NCBI RefSeq assembly: GCF_001427795.1
Contig: NZ_LMHJ01000003.1
Coordinates: 426,204-490,203 of the forward strand
Direction of reading: 5' to 3'
Source: Nocardioides sp. Root682
Lineage (GTDB): Bacteria; Actinomycetota; Actinomycetes; Propionibacteriales; Nocardioidaceae
DNA: 64,000 bases
Shown one piece after another: positions 50,130 to 57,678 of this stretch. Both the position numbers and the translations under genes were made by a program. The notes beneath the pieces are model-generated. The model ran no database searches, had not been told where the DNA came from, and saw nothing but the letters and a program-made list of their open reading frames with translations. Numbering within the stretch: position 1 is the stretch's first letter; each line of letters begins with the position of its first letter.

Positions 50130-51774
50130 CGACGATGCCCTGGTTGACCCCGTTGTCGAGCGGGTAGCCCTGGCACGTCGCCGTGTAGTCGCGCGCGGGG
50201 CTGCCGCAGCCGGCGTACCGGATGCTTCCGCTGACCGCGGCGACCTCGACCCAGTCGACCCGCCCGCCGAAGGGCAGCACGACCAGCCCGTTGCCGTCGC
50301 TGTACAGCTTCACGGCCTTGACGACCGGTGCCTTGCCCTTGGGCTTGTAGGTGACCATCGCGGAGCCACCGGCGGCGGAGCTGTTGAGGTTGAGCCGCAT
50401 GCGCAGCTTCCACGCACCGGTCATCTTCGGCACGAACCGCAGGTGCTTGGCGGACAGGTGGTCCAGCGTGAAGCCGACAGTCTTGCCCGGCGCTGCCGCG
50501 CTCAGGCCGTACGACGCCCGCAGCGGCGCGGGACGGTAGGCGGAACCCTCGGCGTAGTACTGGGCGGGCATCCGGTTCCACAGGACGAACCGGGGGAACA
50601 GGACGCCCATGTTGGTGCCGAGCTCGCCGAGCGTGTTGTTGATGGCCTGCACGGAGTACTGGCCGTTGCCGGCGCGCTCCCAGATCTTCCGGATGACCAC
50701 GGGGAGACCGCCGCTGGCGGTCGGGTAGCGCTCGGTGAGGAAGCGGAAGAAGATCCACGATCCGTACTGCGACAGGGTGCTCCACTTGTCGAGGGACTGG
50801 TGGGGCACGCCCAGCGGACCGTGGGGCAGGTAGGAGCGGTTGTCGTTGATCGCGTCGAAGATCTCGTCCTCGACCCAGGTCGCCGTGCCCTCCATGAACC
50901 AGCCGTCCTCGTTCACGTCGTAGGCGAACTGGACGGCGTGGAAGAACTCGTGGGCTGCGGTGACCTGCAGGTTCGCGGCCGGGGTGTGGGCGGGGTACTC
51001 GGTGGTCTTGTAGTTGTTGTCGACGACGCAGTAGGCGGGTGCGGCCACGTGACCGGCGATGTCCTGGTCGGTCGCGCAGTAGCCGTAGATCCCGAAGTCG
51101 CCGAGCTCGGCGATGTAGATGTCGGTCTTGGCGTCCCCGCCGGCGATCACGTCGCCCAGGGGTGCCGTGTAGCCGGCGCTCACGTAGCGGTTGGCGACCT
51201 GCTGGAACGTGTTCGCGACGAACTCGACGTAGTCCGGGAGGGCGGGGTCCGTGCCGGCCCAGCGGCCGCCGGTCCCGTCGTTCTCGCCGTCAGGACGGTT
51301 CGGGTCGGTGGAGCGGGCGTAGTGGACGCAGATCGTCGTCAGGCACTTCTGGCCGGCCTGCGACTGCGTGTAGCAGGGCGGGCCGTCGTTGCCCTCGCAC
51401 TCGTAGCTGCCGGCCGTGTTGACGCCGTCGGTCGGGCGGGCGAGCAGCCGCGCGGCGTCGTCCCGCTTGTTCTTCGGCAGGTCGGCCTTGCTCGCGGCGA
51501 GGTCGCGCAGCGCCAGCGTGAGGTCCTTGCCGTGGGCGCGGTCGTCCGCGTCGGAGGTCACGGACGCTGCCGGGTCGAGGATCTCCTCCACCGTCTCGAG
51601 TGCCTGCTCGGCCACGTCCCGCGGGGTCTCGGGCGCCGCAGCACCCGGGTCGGCCGGGGTCGCCGGGTCGGTGGGTTCAGCCTGCGCTGCGCTGCCGAGG
51701 AACGGCACGAGCAACAAGGTGGCGAGCAGGGCGATGAGCAGCCCCGAGAAGGGGAAGTTGCTGCGGCGCGTCAT
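50110..51774 (-). CDS. secreted gluzincin-like metalloprotease, MXAN_6640-type
   Basis: A 554-aa secreted protein. Signal peptide (FSGLLIALLATLLLVPFLGS, cleavage likely near AQA at residues 30-32), then a helical prodomain. The zinc motif HEFFH (His275-His279) lies in TAAHEFFHAVQFAYD, with the downstream Glu in MEGTATWVED, the usual third-ligand position of gluzincins. The C-terminal third is beta-rich with Cys in YAGCGSPARDYTATC. This matches, from memory, the MXAN_6640 family of putative metalloproteases. Substrate unknown. Convergent with the helicase gene. Confidence 0.85.
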   Translation of the reverse strand: MTRRSNFPFSGLLIALLATLLLVPFLGSAAQAEPTDPATPADPGAAAPETPRDVAEQALETVEEILDPAASVTSDADDRAHGKDLTLALRDLAASKADLPKNKRDDAARLLARPTDGVNTAGSYECEGNDGPPCYTQSQAGQKCLTTICVHYARSTDPNRPDGENDGTGGRWAGTDPALPDYVEFVANTFQQVANRYVSAGYTAPLGDVIAGGDAKTDIYIAELGDFGIYGYCATDQDIAGHVAAPAYCVVDNNYKTTEYPAHTPAANLQVTAAHEFFHAVQFAYDVNEDGWFMEGTATWVEDEIFDAINDNRSYLPHGPLGVPHQSLDKWSTLSQYGSWIFFRFLTERYPTASGGLPVVIRKIWERAGNGQYSVQAINNTLGELGTNMGVLFPRFVLWNRMPAQYYAEGSAYRPAPLRASYGLSAAAPGKTVGFTLDHLSAKHLRFVPKMTGAWKLRMRLNLNSSAAGGSAMVTYKPKGKAPVVKAVKLYSDGNGLVVLPFGGRVDWVEVAAVSGSIRYAGCGSPARDYTATCQGYPLDNGVNQGIVVRAVRG

Positions 51775-51823
51775 GGGGAAGTTCGGCCTTCAGGGTCGAC
51801 GAGATGAACCCCATGACCTTACG

Positions 51824-52564
51824 TCAGACGCGGCGAAGAACCGCCGTGACCTTGCCCAGGATCGTGGCGTTCGTGCCGTCGATCGGATCGAACGCAGGGT
51901 TGTGCGGCAGCAGCCACACCTGCCCGGCCTTGCGCTGGAAGGTCTTGACCGTAGCCTCGCCGTCGATCATCGCGGCGACGATCTCGCCGTTCTCGGCGGT
52001 GGGCTGCTGGCGGATCACGACGTAATCGCCGTCGCAGATCGCGGCGTCGATCATCGACTCGCCGCTGACCTGGAGCAGGAACAGCTGGCCGTCGCCGACG
52101 AGCTGGCGGGGGAGCGGGAAGACGTCCTCGATGCGCTCCTCGGCCAGGATCGGGCCACCGGCGGCGATCCTGCCGACGACGGGGACGTTGCGCGGGGTCG
52201 GCGCTGCGTCGCCGCTGCCGGTCTCGTCGTAGGTGCTCTCGTCGGCGGAGTGGTCACCCATGGCGCGGCGGGCGGCCATCACCTCGGGCAGGAACACCTC
52301 GAGGGCGCGCGGGCGGTTGGGGTCGCGCTTGAGGTAGCCCTTCTCCTCCAGGGTGCGCAGCTGGTGGGCGACGCTGGAGGTGCTGGTCAGGCCGACGGCC
52401 GTGCCGATCTCGCGCATGCTCGGCGGGTAGCCGCGCTTCTCGATGCTGTCCTTGATGTGGGCCAGCACGCGCAGCTGGCGCACGGTCAGCCCACTCGCGT
52501 CCGGGGGTCCGTCGGGCAGCTCGGTGACGGTGCTGCCAGTCGTGGTCTTGGCCTTGTCAGCCAT
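51824..52564 (-). CDS. lexA: SOS repressor LexA
   Basis: A 246-aa repressor-protease. The N-terminal winged helix is about 25-90 (LTVRQLRVLAHIKDSIEKRG, YPPSMREIGTAVGL, LRTLEEKGYLKRD). A linker then carries the self-cleavage site Ala135-Gly136 in VGRIAAGGPI. The catalytic Ser170 lies in VSGESMID and Lys207 in ATVKTF. RecA-bound ssDNA triggers autocleavage and SOS induction. Three SOS boxes lie in the 267-base divergent gap to the LysM gene, so LexA controls both itself and that gene. Confidence 0.97.
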   Translation of the reverse strand: MADKAKTTTGSTVTELPDGPPDASGLTVRQLRVLAHIKDSIEKRGYPPSMREIGTAVGLTSTSSVAHQLRTLEEKGYLKRDPNRPRALEVFLPEVMAARRAMGDHSADESTYDETGSGDAAPTPRNVPVVGRIAAGGPILAEERIEDVFPLPRQLVGDGQLFLLQVSGESMIDAAICDGDYVVIRQQPTAENGEIVAAMIDGEATVKTFQRKAGQVWLLPHNPAFDPIDGTNATILGKVTAVLRRV

Positions 52565-52650
52565 GGATGCCCTCCCAAATTGCCCAGCGCGTTGCCCAGC
52601 ACGTTGCCCGGTACGGATGTGACGACGCTAACCGATGCACCGGCCCTTCT

Positions 52651-52666
52651 TCAAACATCTGTTCGA
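52651..52666. promoter_or_regulatory. SOS box 1 (LexA site)
   Basis: TCAAACATCTGTTCGA matches the actinobacterial consensus TCGAAC-N4-GTTCGA with one mismatch. It is the nearest of the three to lexA. Confidence 0.75.
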
Positions 52667-52670
52667 ACGG

Positions 52671-52686
52671 GCGTGTCGCGACACGC
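52671..52686. promoter_or_regulatory. 16-bp perfect palindrome between SOS boxes
   Basis: GCGTGTCGCGACACGC is a perfect inverted repeat not related to the LexA consensus. It lies between SOS boxes 1 and 2 in the lexA/LysM gap and could be the site of another regulator. Confidence 0.45.
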
Positions 52687-52688
52687 GG

Positions 52689-52704
52689 TCGAACGCTCTT
52701 TCGA
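52689..52704. promoter_or_regulatory. SOS box 2 (LexA site)
   Basis: TCGAACGCTCTTTCGA matches TCGAAC-N4-GTTCGA with one mismatch, in the centre of the divergent region. Confidence 0.8.
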
Positions 52705-52756
52705 ACAGGTACTGGATTTGTTCGAACACCTGATCTACTCTCGTACACATGTTCGA

Positions 52757-52772
52757 TCGAACGCCTGATCGA
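52757..52772. promoter_or_regulatory. SOS box 3 (LexA site)
   Basis: TCGAACGCCTGATCGA matches TCGAAC-N4-GTTCGA with one mismatch. It lies 60 bases before the LysM gene, close to where its promoter should be. The preceding TTCGAACACC adds a further half-site. Confidence 0.75.
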
Positions 52773-52831
52773 CCAGCTTCTGTCGGACCGCCTCACTAGA
52801 CATGGGTCGTCCACTTCCCCCGGAGGTTTCC

Positions 52832-53206
52832 ATGAGCACCATCACGTTCGCCCCGCACGTCTCCACCGTTCGCCGTACGACGTCCGCCCGCCCGGTGCGT
52901 GCCCGCAGCCAGGTCCGGCTGACCCGCCGTGGCCGCCTCGTCGTCCTTGCGCTCGCGTTCGCCGTGGTCGTGGCGACGGCCGTGTGGCTCGCCGCCGGTT
53001 CGGCCGCGACCCGCGAAGGCGGCGGCGAGCCGGCCGTCGAGGTGGTCACCGTCGCGCCCGGCGAGACGCTGTGGGGCCTGGCCAGCGACGTGGCCGCGAC
53101 GACCGGCGACGACGTGCGTTCGGTGATGGACCAGATCCAGCAGCTCAACACGCTCGACTCGAGCATGGTCTACGCCGGCCAGCAGCTCCGCGTTCCGACG
53201 GAGTAG
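52832..53206 (+). CDS. LysM membrane protein, SOS-controlled cell-division suppressor candidate
   Basis: A 124-aa protein. Basic cytoplasmic N-terminus (RRTTSARPVRARSQVRLTRR), one membrane helix (LVVLALAFAVVVATAVWLAA, about residues 46-65), then a single LysM peptidoglycan-binding domain (VTVAPGETLWGLASDVAA, YAGQQLRVPTE). Divergent from lexA with SOS boxes between them, exactly where mycobacteria carry Rv2719c (ChiZ) and corynebacteria divS. It is thus a likely damage-induced division inhibitor or envelope factor; the role is inferred from position and domain. ATG at 52832 follows GGAGG. A strong terminator follows the gene. Confidence 0.88.
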   Translation: MSTITFAPHVSTVRRTTSARPVRARSQVRLTRRGRLVVLALAFAVVVATAVWLAAGSAATREGGGEPAVEVVTVAPGETLWGLASDVAATTGDDVRSVMDQIQQLNTLDSSMVYAGQQLRVPTE

Positions 53207-53250
53207 TCAGAACTCCCCGTCGCTTCGACCCCGACGGGTGTAGGGGAAGA

Positions 53251-53304
53251 CGAGGGGCGGGACCCGGCTCATGCAGCCGCGTCCCGCCCCTCGCGCTGTT
53301 TTGT
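53251..53304. terminator. Rho-independent terminator after the LysM gene
   Basis: CGAGGGGCGGGAC (53251-53263) and GTCCCGCCCCTCG (53281-53293) form a perfect 13-bp stem. The loop can form a further small stem (CGGCT/AGCCG). The T-rich CTGTTTTGTTG follows. It serves the LysM gene and may also end the convergent membrane-protein gene that stops at 53316. Confidence 0.9.
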
Positions 53305-53315
53305 TGGGGTGAGGC

Positions 53316-53645
53316 CTACCGAGCGGCGCGCTTGCCGCCCTTGGGGGCGGTGGGGTCCCGCTTCACGCGGGGCGTGGCGCCCTCGCTCCATCCGACCGCA
53401 CGCGAGAGGCGCACGGCGAGCATGAAGGCGAGGAACATGCACAGCATGGCGCCGGCGCAGGCGACGAGCAGGAAGAACCAGGCGCTGCCCTTGCCGTCGT
53501 GGCGGGCGGTGGCGCCGAAGTCGATCGCGGCGAACACCAGGTATCCCCAGGCGACGAGCGCGAAGGTGATGCCGACGGCGAGCACCAAGAGGTCGGCGCG
53601 AAACCCTGCCTTGACGCGCTCCCCGGAACGCTTGCCTCCCGCCAC
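53316..53645 (-). CDS. small two-helix membrane protein, unknown function
   Basis: A 109-aa protein with two hydrophobic segments (about residues 19-40, LLVLAVGITFALVAWGYLVF, and 55-80, WFFLLVACAGAMLCMFLAFM) and a basic, Pro/Lys/Arg-rich C-terminus. No family recognised. GTG at 53645 is chosen; a longer frame begins at 53711 but its first 22 residues have poor codons. It lies between the LysM terminator and the nrdR promoter region, on the opposite strand from both neighbours. Confidence 0.65.
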   Translation of the reverse strand: MAGGKRSGERVKAGFRADLLVLAVGITFALVAWGYLVFAAIDFGATARHDGKGSAWFFLLVACAGAMLCMFLAFMLAVRLSRAVGWSEGATPRVKRDPTAPKGGKRAAR

Positions 53646-53771
53646 GGCGTCATTGTGTCCGATGGGTGGCTGGGACGCCTCCTCAACCCTCCGGTTCGGG
53701 GCCGGAATCAAAGTTTCCAGAAGTCATCGCGACCCGGTCTTGCACCCGTGGTGGTCGGGGCGTACGGTTAC

Positions 53772-53787
53772 CACTACATCTAGTAGT
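53772..53787. promoter_or_regulatory. NrdR box 1
   Basis: CACTACATCTAGTAGT is a near-palindrome (ACTAC/GTAGT around ATCTA) with the CATCTAG core of actinobacterial NrdR sites. It is 31 bases from box 2, centre to centre. Confidence 0.75.
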
Positions 53788-53802
53788 TACAACGATGTAG
53801 TT

Positions 53803-53818
53803 CTCCACATCTAGTCCA
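53803..53818. promoter_or_regulatory. NrdR box 2
   Basis: CTCCACATCTAGTCCA repeats the ACATCTAGT core of box 1 exactly 31 bases downstream, three helical turns, the spacing NrdR needs to bind both sites cooperatively. Both lie upstream of nrdR and its promoter region. Confidence 0.75.
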
Positions 53819-53922
53819 CAGGACGAGGGGTGGAGTTGCACAGATCACGACCAGTTGTGCACAGAAGGCTCCCACTTTCTCCACAACCATCCCGCTGTCC
53901 GACATCCCGTGAGGAGGGGCTC

Positions 53923-54405
53923 ATGCACTGTCCGTACTGCAAGCACAGTGACACCAAGGTCCTCGACTCGCGCGTGTCCGACGACGGGTGCGCGATCCGC
54001 CGCCGCCGGATGTGTCTGGACTGCGAGAAGCGGTTCACCACGGTCGAGGCGATGCAGCTGACCGTGCTCAAGCGCTCTGGCGCCACCGAGCCGTTCACCC
54101 GCGAGAAGGCTGTCTCGGGTGTGCGCAAGGCGTGCAAGGGGCGCCCCGTCGACGAGGACGACCTGGCCCGGCTGGGCCAGGAGGTCGAGGACCAGCTGCG
54201 CCTCGCCGGCAGCCCCGAGATCGCCGCCCACGAGGTGGGCCTGGCGATCCTCTCGCCCCTTCGCCGCCTCGACGAGGTGGCCTACCTTCGATTCGCCTCG
54301 GTCTACCGCGGGTTCGACTCCGCGGCCGACTTCGAGAACGAGATCTCGCTGATGCGCGCTGAGCGCCAGCTGGCCTCGGAGGCGACCTCGGTCCCTTCGG
54401 GCTGA
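53923..54405 (+). CDS. nrdR: transcriptional repressor NrdR
   Basis: A 160-aa repressor of ribonucleotide reductase genes. N-terminal zinc ribbon (MHCPYCKHSDTKV ... CLDCEKRFTT, four Cys), then an ATP-cone (LTVLKRSGATEPFTREK, VGLAILSPLRRLDEVAYLRF) that senses ATP/dATP. The start at ATG 53923 is set by GAGGAGG five bases before it. It probably represses itself and nrdJ, 132 bases downstream, through the two NrdR boxes. Confidence 0.97.
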   Translation: MHCPYCKHSDTKVLDSRVSDDGCAIRRRRMCLDCEKRFTTVEAMQLTVLKRSGATEPFTREKAVSGVRKACKGRPVDEDDLARLGQEVEDQLRLAGSPEIAAHEVGLAILSPLRRLDEVAYLRFASVYRGFDSAADFENEISLMRAERQLASEATSVPSG

Positions 54406-54413
54406 CCACAGAC

Positions 54414-54447
54414 GCCCGGCAGGTGGTGGGGAAGCCGCCTGCCGGGC
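54414..54447 (+). terminator. hairpin between nrdR and nrdJ
   Basis: GCCCGGCAGG (54414-54423) and CCTGCCGGGC (54438-54447) form a perfect 10-bp stem with a 14-base loop, followed by an A/T-rich stretch without a T-run. It may attenuate read-through from nrdR into nrdJ. Confidence 0.65.
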
Positions 54448-54537
54448 CACCCAACGTCGATTTACCTTTGAAGAATCACCGTTGAATCACCGCTGAACCA
54501 CCACCGCCGCACGACGTACCAGGAGACCAGGAGAGAC

Positions 54538-57462
54538 ATGACCGAGACGGCCAGCAACACCGAGGCAACCACCACGACAGGTGGGGGCCACAAGAAGGGT
54601 CTGAAGATCGAGCGGATCTTCAGCACCGAGGGCGTGCACCCCTACGACGCCATCACCTGGGAGCGTCGCGACGTCGTCCAGCAGAACTGGAAGACCGGCG
54701 AGACCGTCTTCGAGCAGCTCGGTGTCGAGTTCCCCGACTTCTGGTCGCTCAACGCCTCCACGATCGTCACCACGAAGTACTTCCGTGGCGCCGTCGGCAC
54801 CCCCGAGCGCGAGCGCGGTCTCAAGCAGCTCATCGACCGGGTGGTCTCCCGCTACACCAAGGCCGGCATCGAGAACGGCTACTTCGCGTCTGCGGTGGAC
54901 GCTGAGATCTTCGACCACGAGCTGACCTGGCTGCTCGTGAACCAGTACTTCTCCTTCAACTCCCCGGTGTGGTTCAACGTCGGCACGCAGTCCCCGCAGC
55001 AGGTCTCCGCCTGCTTCATCCTCTCGGTGGATGACTCGATGGACTCGATCCTGAACTGGTACAAGGAAGAGGGCTTCATCTTCAAGGGCGGCTCCGGCGC
55101 CGGCCTGAACCTCTCCCGCATTCGCTCCTCCAAGGAGCTCCTCTCCTCCGGTGGTACGGCGAGCGGCCCGGTCTCCTTCATGCGCGGCGCGGACGCCTCG
55201 GCGGGCACCATCAAGTCGGGCGGCGCCACGCGTCGTGCGGCCAAGATGGTCGTCCTCGACGTCGACCACCCCGACATCGAGGAGTTCGTCGAGACCAAGT
55301 GGCGCGAAGAGGACAAGATCCGCGCCCTGCGTGACGCCGGCTTCGACATGGACCTGGGCGGCAAGGACATCACGTCCGTGCAGTACCAGAACGCCAACAA
55401 CTCGGTGCGGGTCAACGACGAGTTCATGAGCGCCGTCGAGGACGGTCGCGAGTTCGGCCTGCGTTCGCGCAAGGACGGCTCGGTCATCGAGACCGTCGAC
55501 GCGCGCACCCTGTTCCGCAAGATCAGTGAAGCCGCCTGGGCCTGCGCCGACCCGGGCCTGCAGTACGACGACACGATCAACGACTGGCACACCAACCCGG
55601 AGACGGGCCGGATCACCGCGTCCAACCCGTGCTCGGAGTACATGTCGCTCGACAACTCCTCGTGCAACCTCGCCTCGCTGAACCTGATGAAGTTCCTCAA
55701 GGACGACGACACCTTCGACGCGCCGCTGTTCGCGAAGGCCGTCGAGCTGATCATCACCGCGATGGACATCTCGATCTGCTTCGCCGACTTCCCGACCGAG
55801 CCGATCGCCCAGACCACGCGTGACTACCGCCAGCTCGGCATCGGTTACGCCAACCTCGGTGCGCTGCTGATGGCCATGGGCCTGGGCTACGACTCCGACG
55901 GTGGCCGCGCGATGGCAGCCACGATCACGTCCCTGATGACCGGTACGTCGTACCGCCGCTCGGCCGAGCTGGCCGAGATCGTCGGTCCGTACGCCGGCTA
56001 CGCCCGCAACGCCGAGGCCCACAACCGGGTGATGCGCAAGCACCAGGCCGCCAACGACGCGGTCCGCACGCTGCACATCTCCGACGCCGAGGTGCTCAAG
56101 CTGGCGACCGCCGAGTGGGCGAAGGTCGTCGAGCTCGGCAAGACCAACGGCTTCCGCAACGCGCAGGCCTCCGTGCTCGCGCCGACCGGCACCATCGGCT
56201 TCATGATGGACTGCGACACGACCGGCATCGAGCCGGACTTCTCGCTGGTCAAGTTCAAGAAGCTCGTCGGTGGCGGCTCGATGCAGATCGTCAACCAGAC
56301 GATCCCGCGTGCGCTGACCAAGCTCGGCTACCAGCCCGAGCAGGTCGAGGCGATCGTTGCCTACATCGCCGAGCACGGCCACGTCGTCGACGCACCCGGC
56401 CTGAAGACCGAGCACTACGAGATCTTCGACACCGCCATGGGGGAGCGTTCGCTCAAGCCCATGGGCCACGTGAAGATGATGGCTGCCTGCCAGCCGTTCC
56501 TCTCGGGCGCGATCTCCAAGACGGTCAACCTCCCGGAGTCCGCCTCCGTCGAGGAGATCGAGACCATCTACATGGAGTCGTGGAAGCTCGGCCTCAAGGC
56601 CACCGCGATCTACCGCGACAACTGCAAGGTCGGCCAGCCCCTGGCCGACGGTGGCGGCAAGGCCAAGAAGGACGCGGCCGACGCTGCAGACGCAGCTGAT
56701 GCAGCCAAGGTCATCGAGAAGGTTGTGGAGAAGGTCGTCTACGCCCCGACCCGCAAGCGCCTCCCGAAGTCCCGTATGGCCCGCACCACCTCGTTCACGG
56801 TGGCCGGCGCCCAGGGCTACATGACCTCGGGTGCGCACGACGACAAGACGCTCGGCGAGATCTTCCTCAAGCTCGGCAAGCAGGGCTCGACCCTGGCCGG
56901 CGTGATGGACGCCTTCTCGATCGCGGTCTCGATCGGCCTGCAGTACGGCGTCCCGCTGGAGACCTACGTCTCGAAGTTCACCAACCTGCGCTTCGAGCCC
57001 GCCGGCCTCACCGACGACCCGGACGTCCGGATGGCGCAGTCGATCATGGACTACGTCTTCCGCCGCCTGGCGCTGGACTACCTGTCCTTCGACGACCGCT
57101 CCGCCCTCGGCATCTACTCCGCCGAGGAGCGCCAGCGCCACCTCGAGACCGGCTCCTACGAGCCCCTCGAGGAGGACATCGGCAGCCCGTCCGAGCTCAT
57201 CGACACCTCGGTGGTTGAGGTGCGAGGAGCGCAAGCGACGAGCCTCGAAACCTCCGAGGACATCGTTGATGCCGAGGAGGACCCGCTCGCCGGCGCCCCC
57301 GCCGTCGAGGTGAAGGTCGCCAAGACCTCCGCCGAGCTCCTCGAGCAGCTCACCGGCACCGCTGTCGACAGCCCGCTGTGCCTGACCTGCGGCACGAAGA
57401 TGCGGCCTGCTGGCTCGTGCTACGTGTGCGAGGGCTGCGGAAGCACCAGCGGCTGCAGCTGA
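54538..57462 (+). CDS. nrdJ: adenosylcobalamin-dependent ribonucleoside-diphosphate reductase (class II)
   Basis: A 974-aa enzyme that makes deoxyribonucleotides with a B12-derived radical, so it works with or without oxygen. The N-terminal region is NrdJ-like (IERIFSTEGVHPYDAITWE). Catalytic motifs include SACFILSVDDSMD and NPCSEYMSLDNSSCNLASLN, then GTIGFMMDCDTTGIEP and the radical-site region RNAQASVLAPTG. The C-terminus ends in a Cys-rich zinc-ribbon tail (LTCGTKMRPAG, SCYVCEGCGSTSGC). A REP-like palindrome is translated at 57210-57254 between the barrel domain and the tail. The long protein with a poly-Ala insertion (DAADAADAADAAK) is the actinobacterial form. Confidence 0.96.
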   Translation: MTETASNTEATTTTGGGHKKGLKIERIFSTEGVHPYDAITWERRDVVQQNWKTGETVFEQLGVEFPDFWSLNASTIVTTKYFRGAVGTPERERGLKQLIDRVVSRYTKAGIENGYFASAVDAEIFDHELTWLLVNQYFSFNSPVWFNVGTQSPQQVSACFILSVDDSMDSILNWYKEEGFIFKGGSGAGLNLSRIRSSKELLSSGGTASGPVSFMRGADASAGTIKSGGATRRAAKMVVLDVDHPDIEEFVETKWREEDKIRALRDAGFDMDLGGKDITSVQYQNANNSVRVNDEFMSAVEDGREFGLRSRKDGSVIETVDARTLFRKISEAAWACADPGLQYDDTINDWHTNPETGRITASNPCSEYMSLDNSSCNLASLNLMKFLKDDDTFDAPLFAKAVELIITAMDISICFADFPTEPIAQTTRDYRQLGIGYANLGALLMAMGLGYDSDGGRAMAATITSLMTGTSYRRSAELAEIVGPYAGYARNAEAHNRVMRKHQAANDAVRTLHISDAEVLKLATAEWAKVVELGKTNGFRNAQASVLAPTGTIGFMMDCDTTGIEPDFSLVKFKKLVGGGSMQIVNQTIPRALTKLGYQPEQVEAIVAYIAEHGHVVDAPGLKTEHYEIFDTAMGERSLKPMGHVKMMAACQPFLSGAISKTVNLPESASVEEIETIYMESWKLGLKATAIYRDNCKVGQPLADGGGKAKKDAADAADAADAAKVIEKVVEKVVYAPTRKRLPKSRMARTTSFTVAGAQGYMTSGAHDDKTLGEIFLKLGKQGSTLAGVMDAFSIAVSIGLQYGVPLETYVSKFTNLRFEPAGLTDDPDVRMAQSIMDYVFRRLALDYLSFDDRSALGIYSAEERQRHLETGSYEPLEEDIGSPSELIDTSVVEVRGAQATSLETSEDIVDAEEDPLAGAPAVEVKVAKTSAELLEQLTGTAVDSPLCLTCGTKMRPAGSCYVCEGCGSTSGCS
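57210..57254. repeat. REP-like palindrome translated within nrdJ
   Basis: Begins GGTGGTTGAGGTGCGAGGAG and ends ACGAGCCTCGAAACCTC; the ends GGTTGAGG and CCTCGAAACC pair with one bulge and the centre GCGCAAGCG self-pairs. Translated in frame as S-V-V-E-V-R-G-A-Q-A-T-S-L-E-T-S, a stretch with no counterpart expected in other NrdJ proteins, in the acidic linker before the C-terminal tail. Confidence 0.85.
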
Positions 57463-57463
57463 T

Positions 57464-57511
57464 CAAGGTCGTCGAGTAGCCCGAGCCGCAAGGCGAGGGC
57501 GTATCGAGACG
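57464..57511. repeat. 48-bp REP-like palindromic element, copy 2
   Basis: Identical to 8309-8356 except for one central base. It begins two bases after the nrdJ stop and ends just before the terminator stem, so it separates nrdJ from its terminator. It lies at the left edge of the atypical methylase/nuclease region. Confidence 0.85.
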
Positions 57512-57547
57512 AAGGCCCGGTCACCTCTCGCGAGGTGGCCGGGCTTT
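57512..57547 (+). terminator. Rho-independent terminator after nrdJ
   Basis: A 16-pair stem (AAGGCCCGGTCACCTC with GAGGTGGCCGGGCTTT, two G-T pairs) closes a TCGC loop, ending in a short T-run. It ends the nrdR-nrdJ transcript before the defence region. Confidence 0.85.
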
Positions 57548-57678
57548 CGCCAATCGCTGGTGACGCGTTCAGGGGAGCTGGTTCGTATCGGCGCATTGTG
57601 TCTCCGCTGCCTGGTAGCCTGGAGACGTGAGGACGGGATGGGCATGTTGATGGGTGGGGTTGCTGAGGGATCGCCGGC

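Noticed and set aside
54487..57234. 915-codon open frame on the minus strand opposite nrdJ
   Set aside because: A shadow of GC-biased third positions; composition is Val/Gly/Arg/Asp-rich without any domain, and nrdJ on the plus strand has full family motifs.
57463..57678. tRNA or attachment site at the left edge of the atypical region
   Set aside because: No cloverleaf, integrase or direct repeat was seen; only the REP-like element and the terminator.
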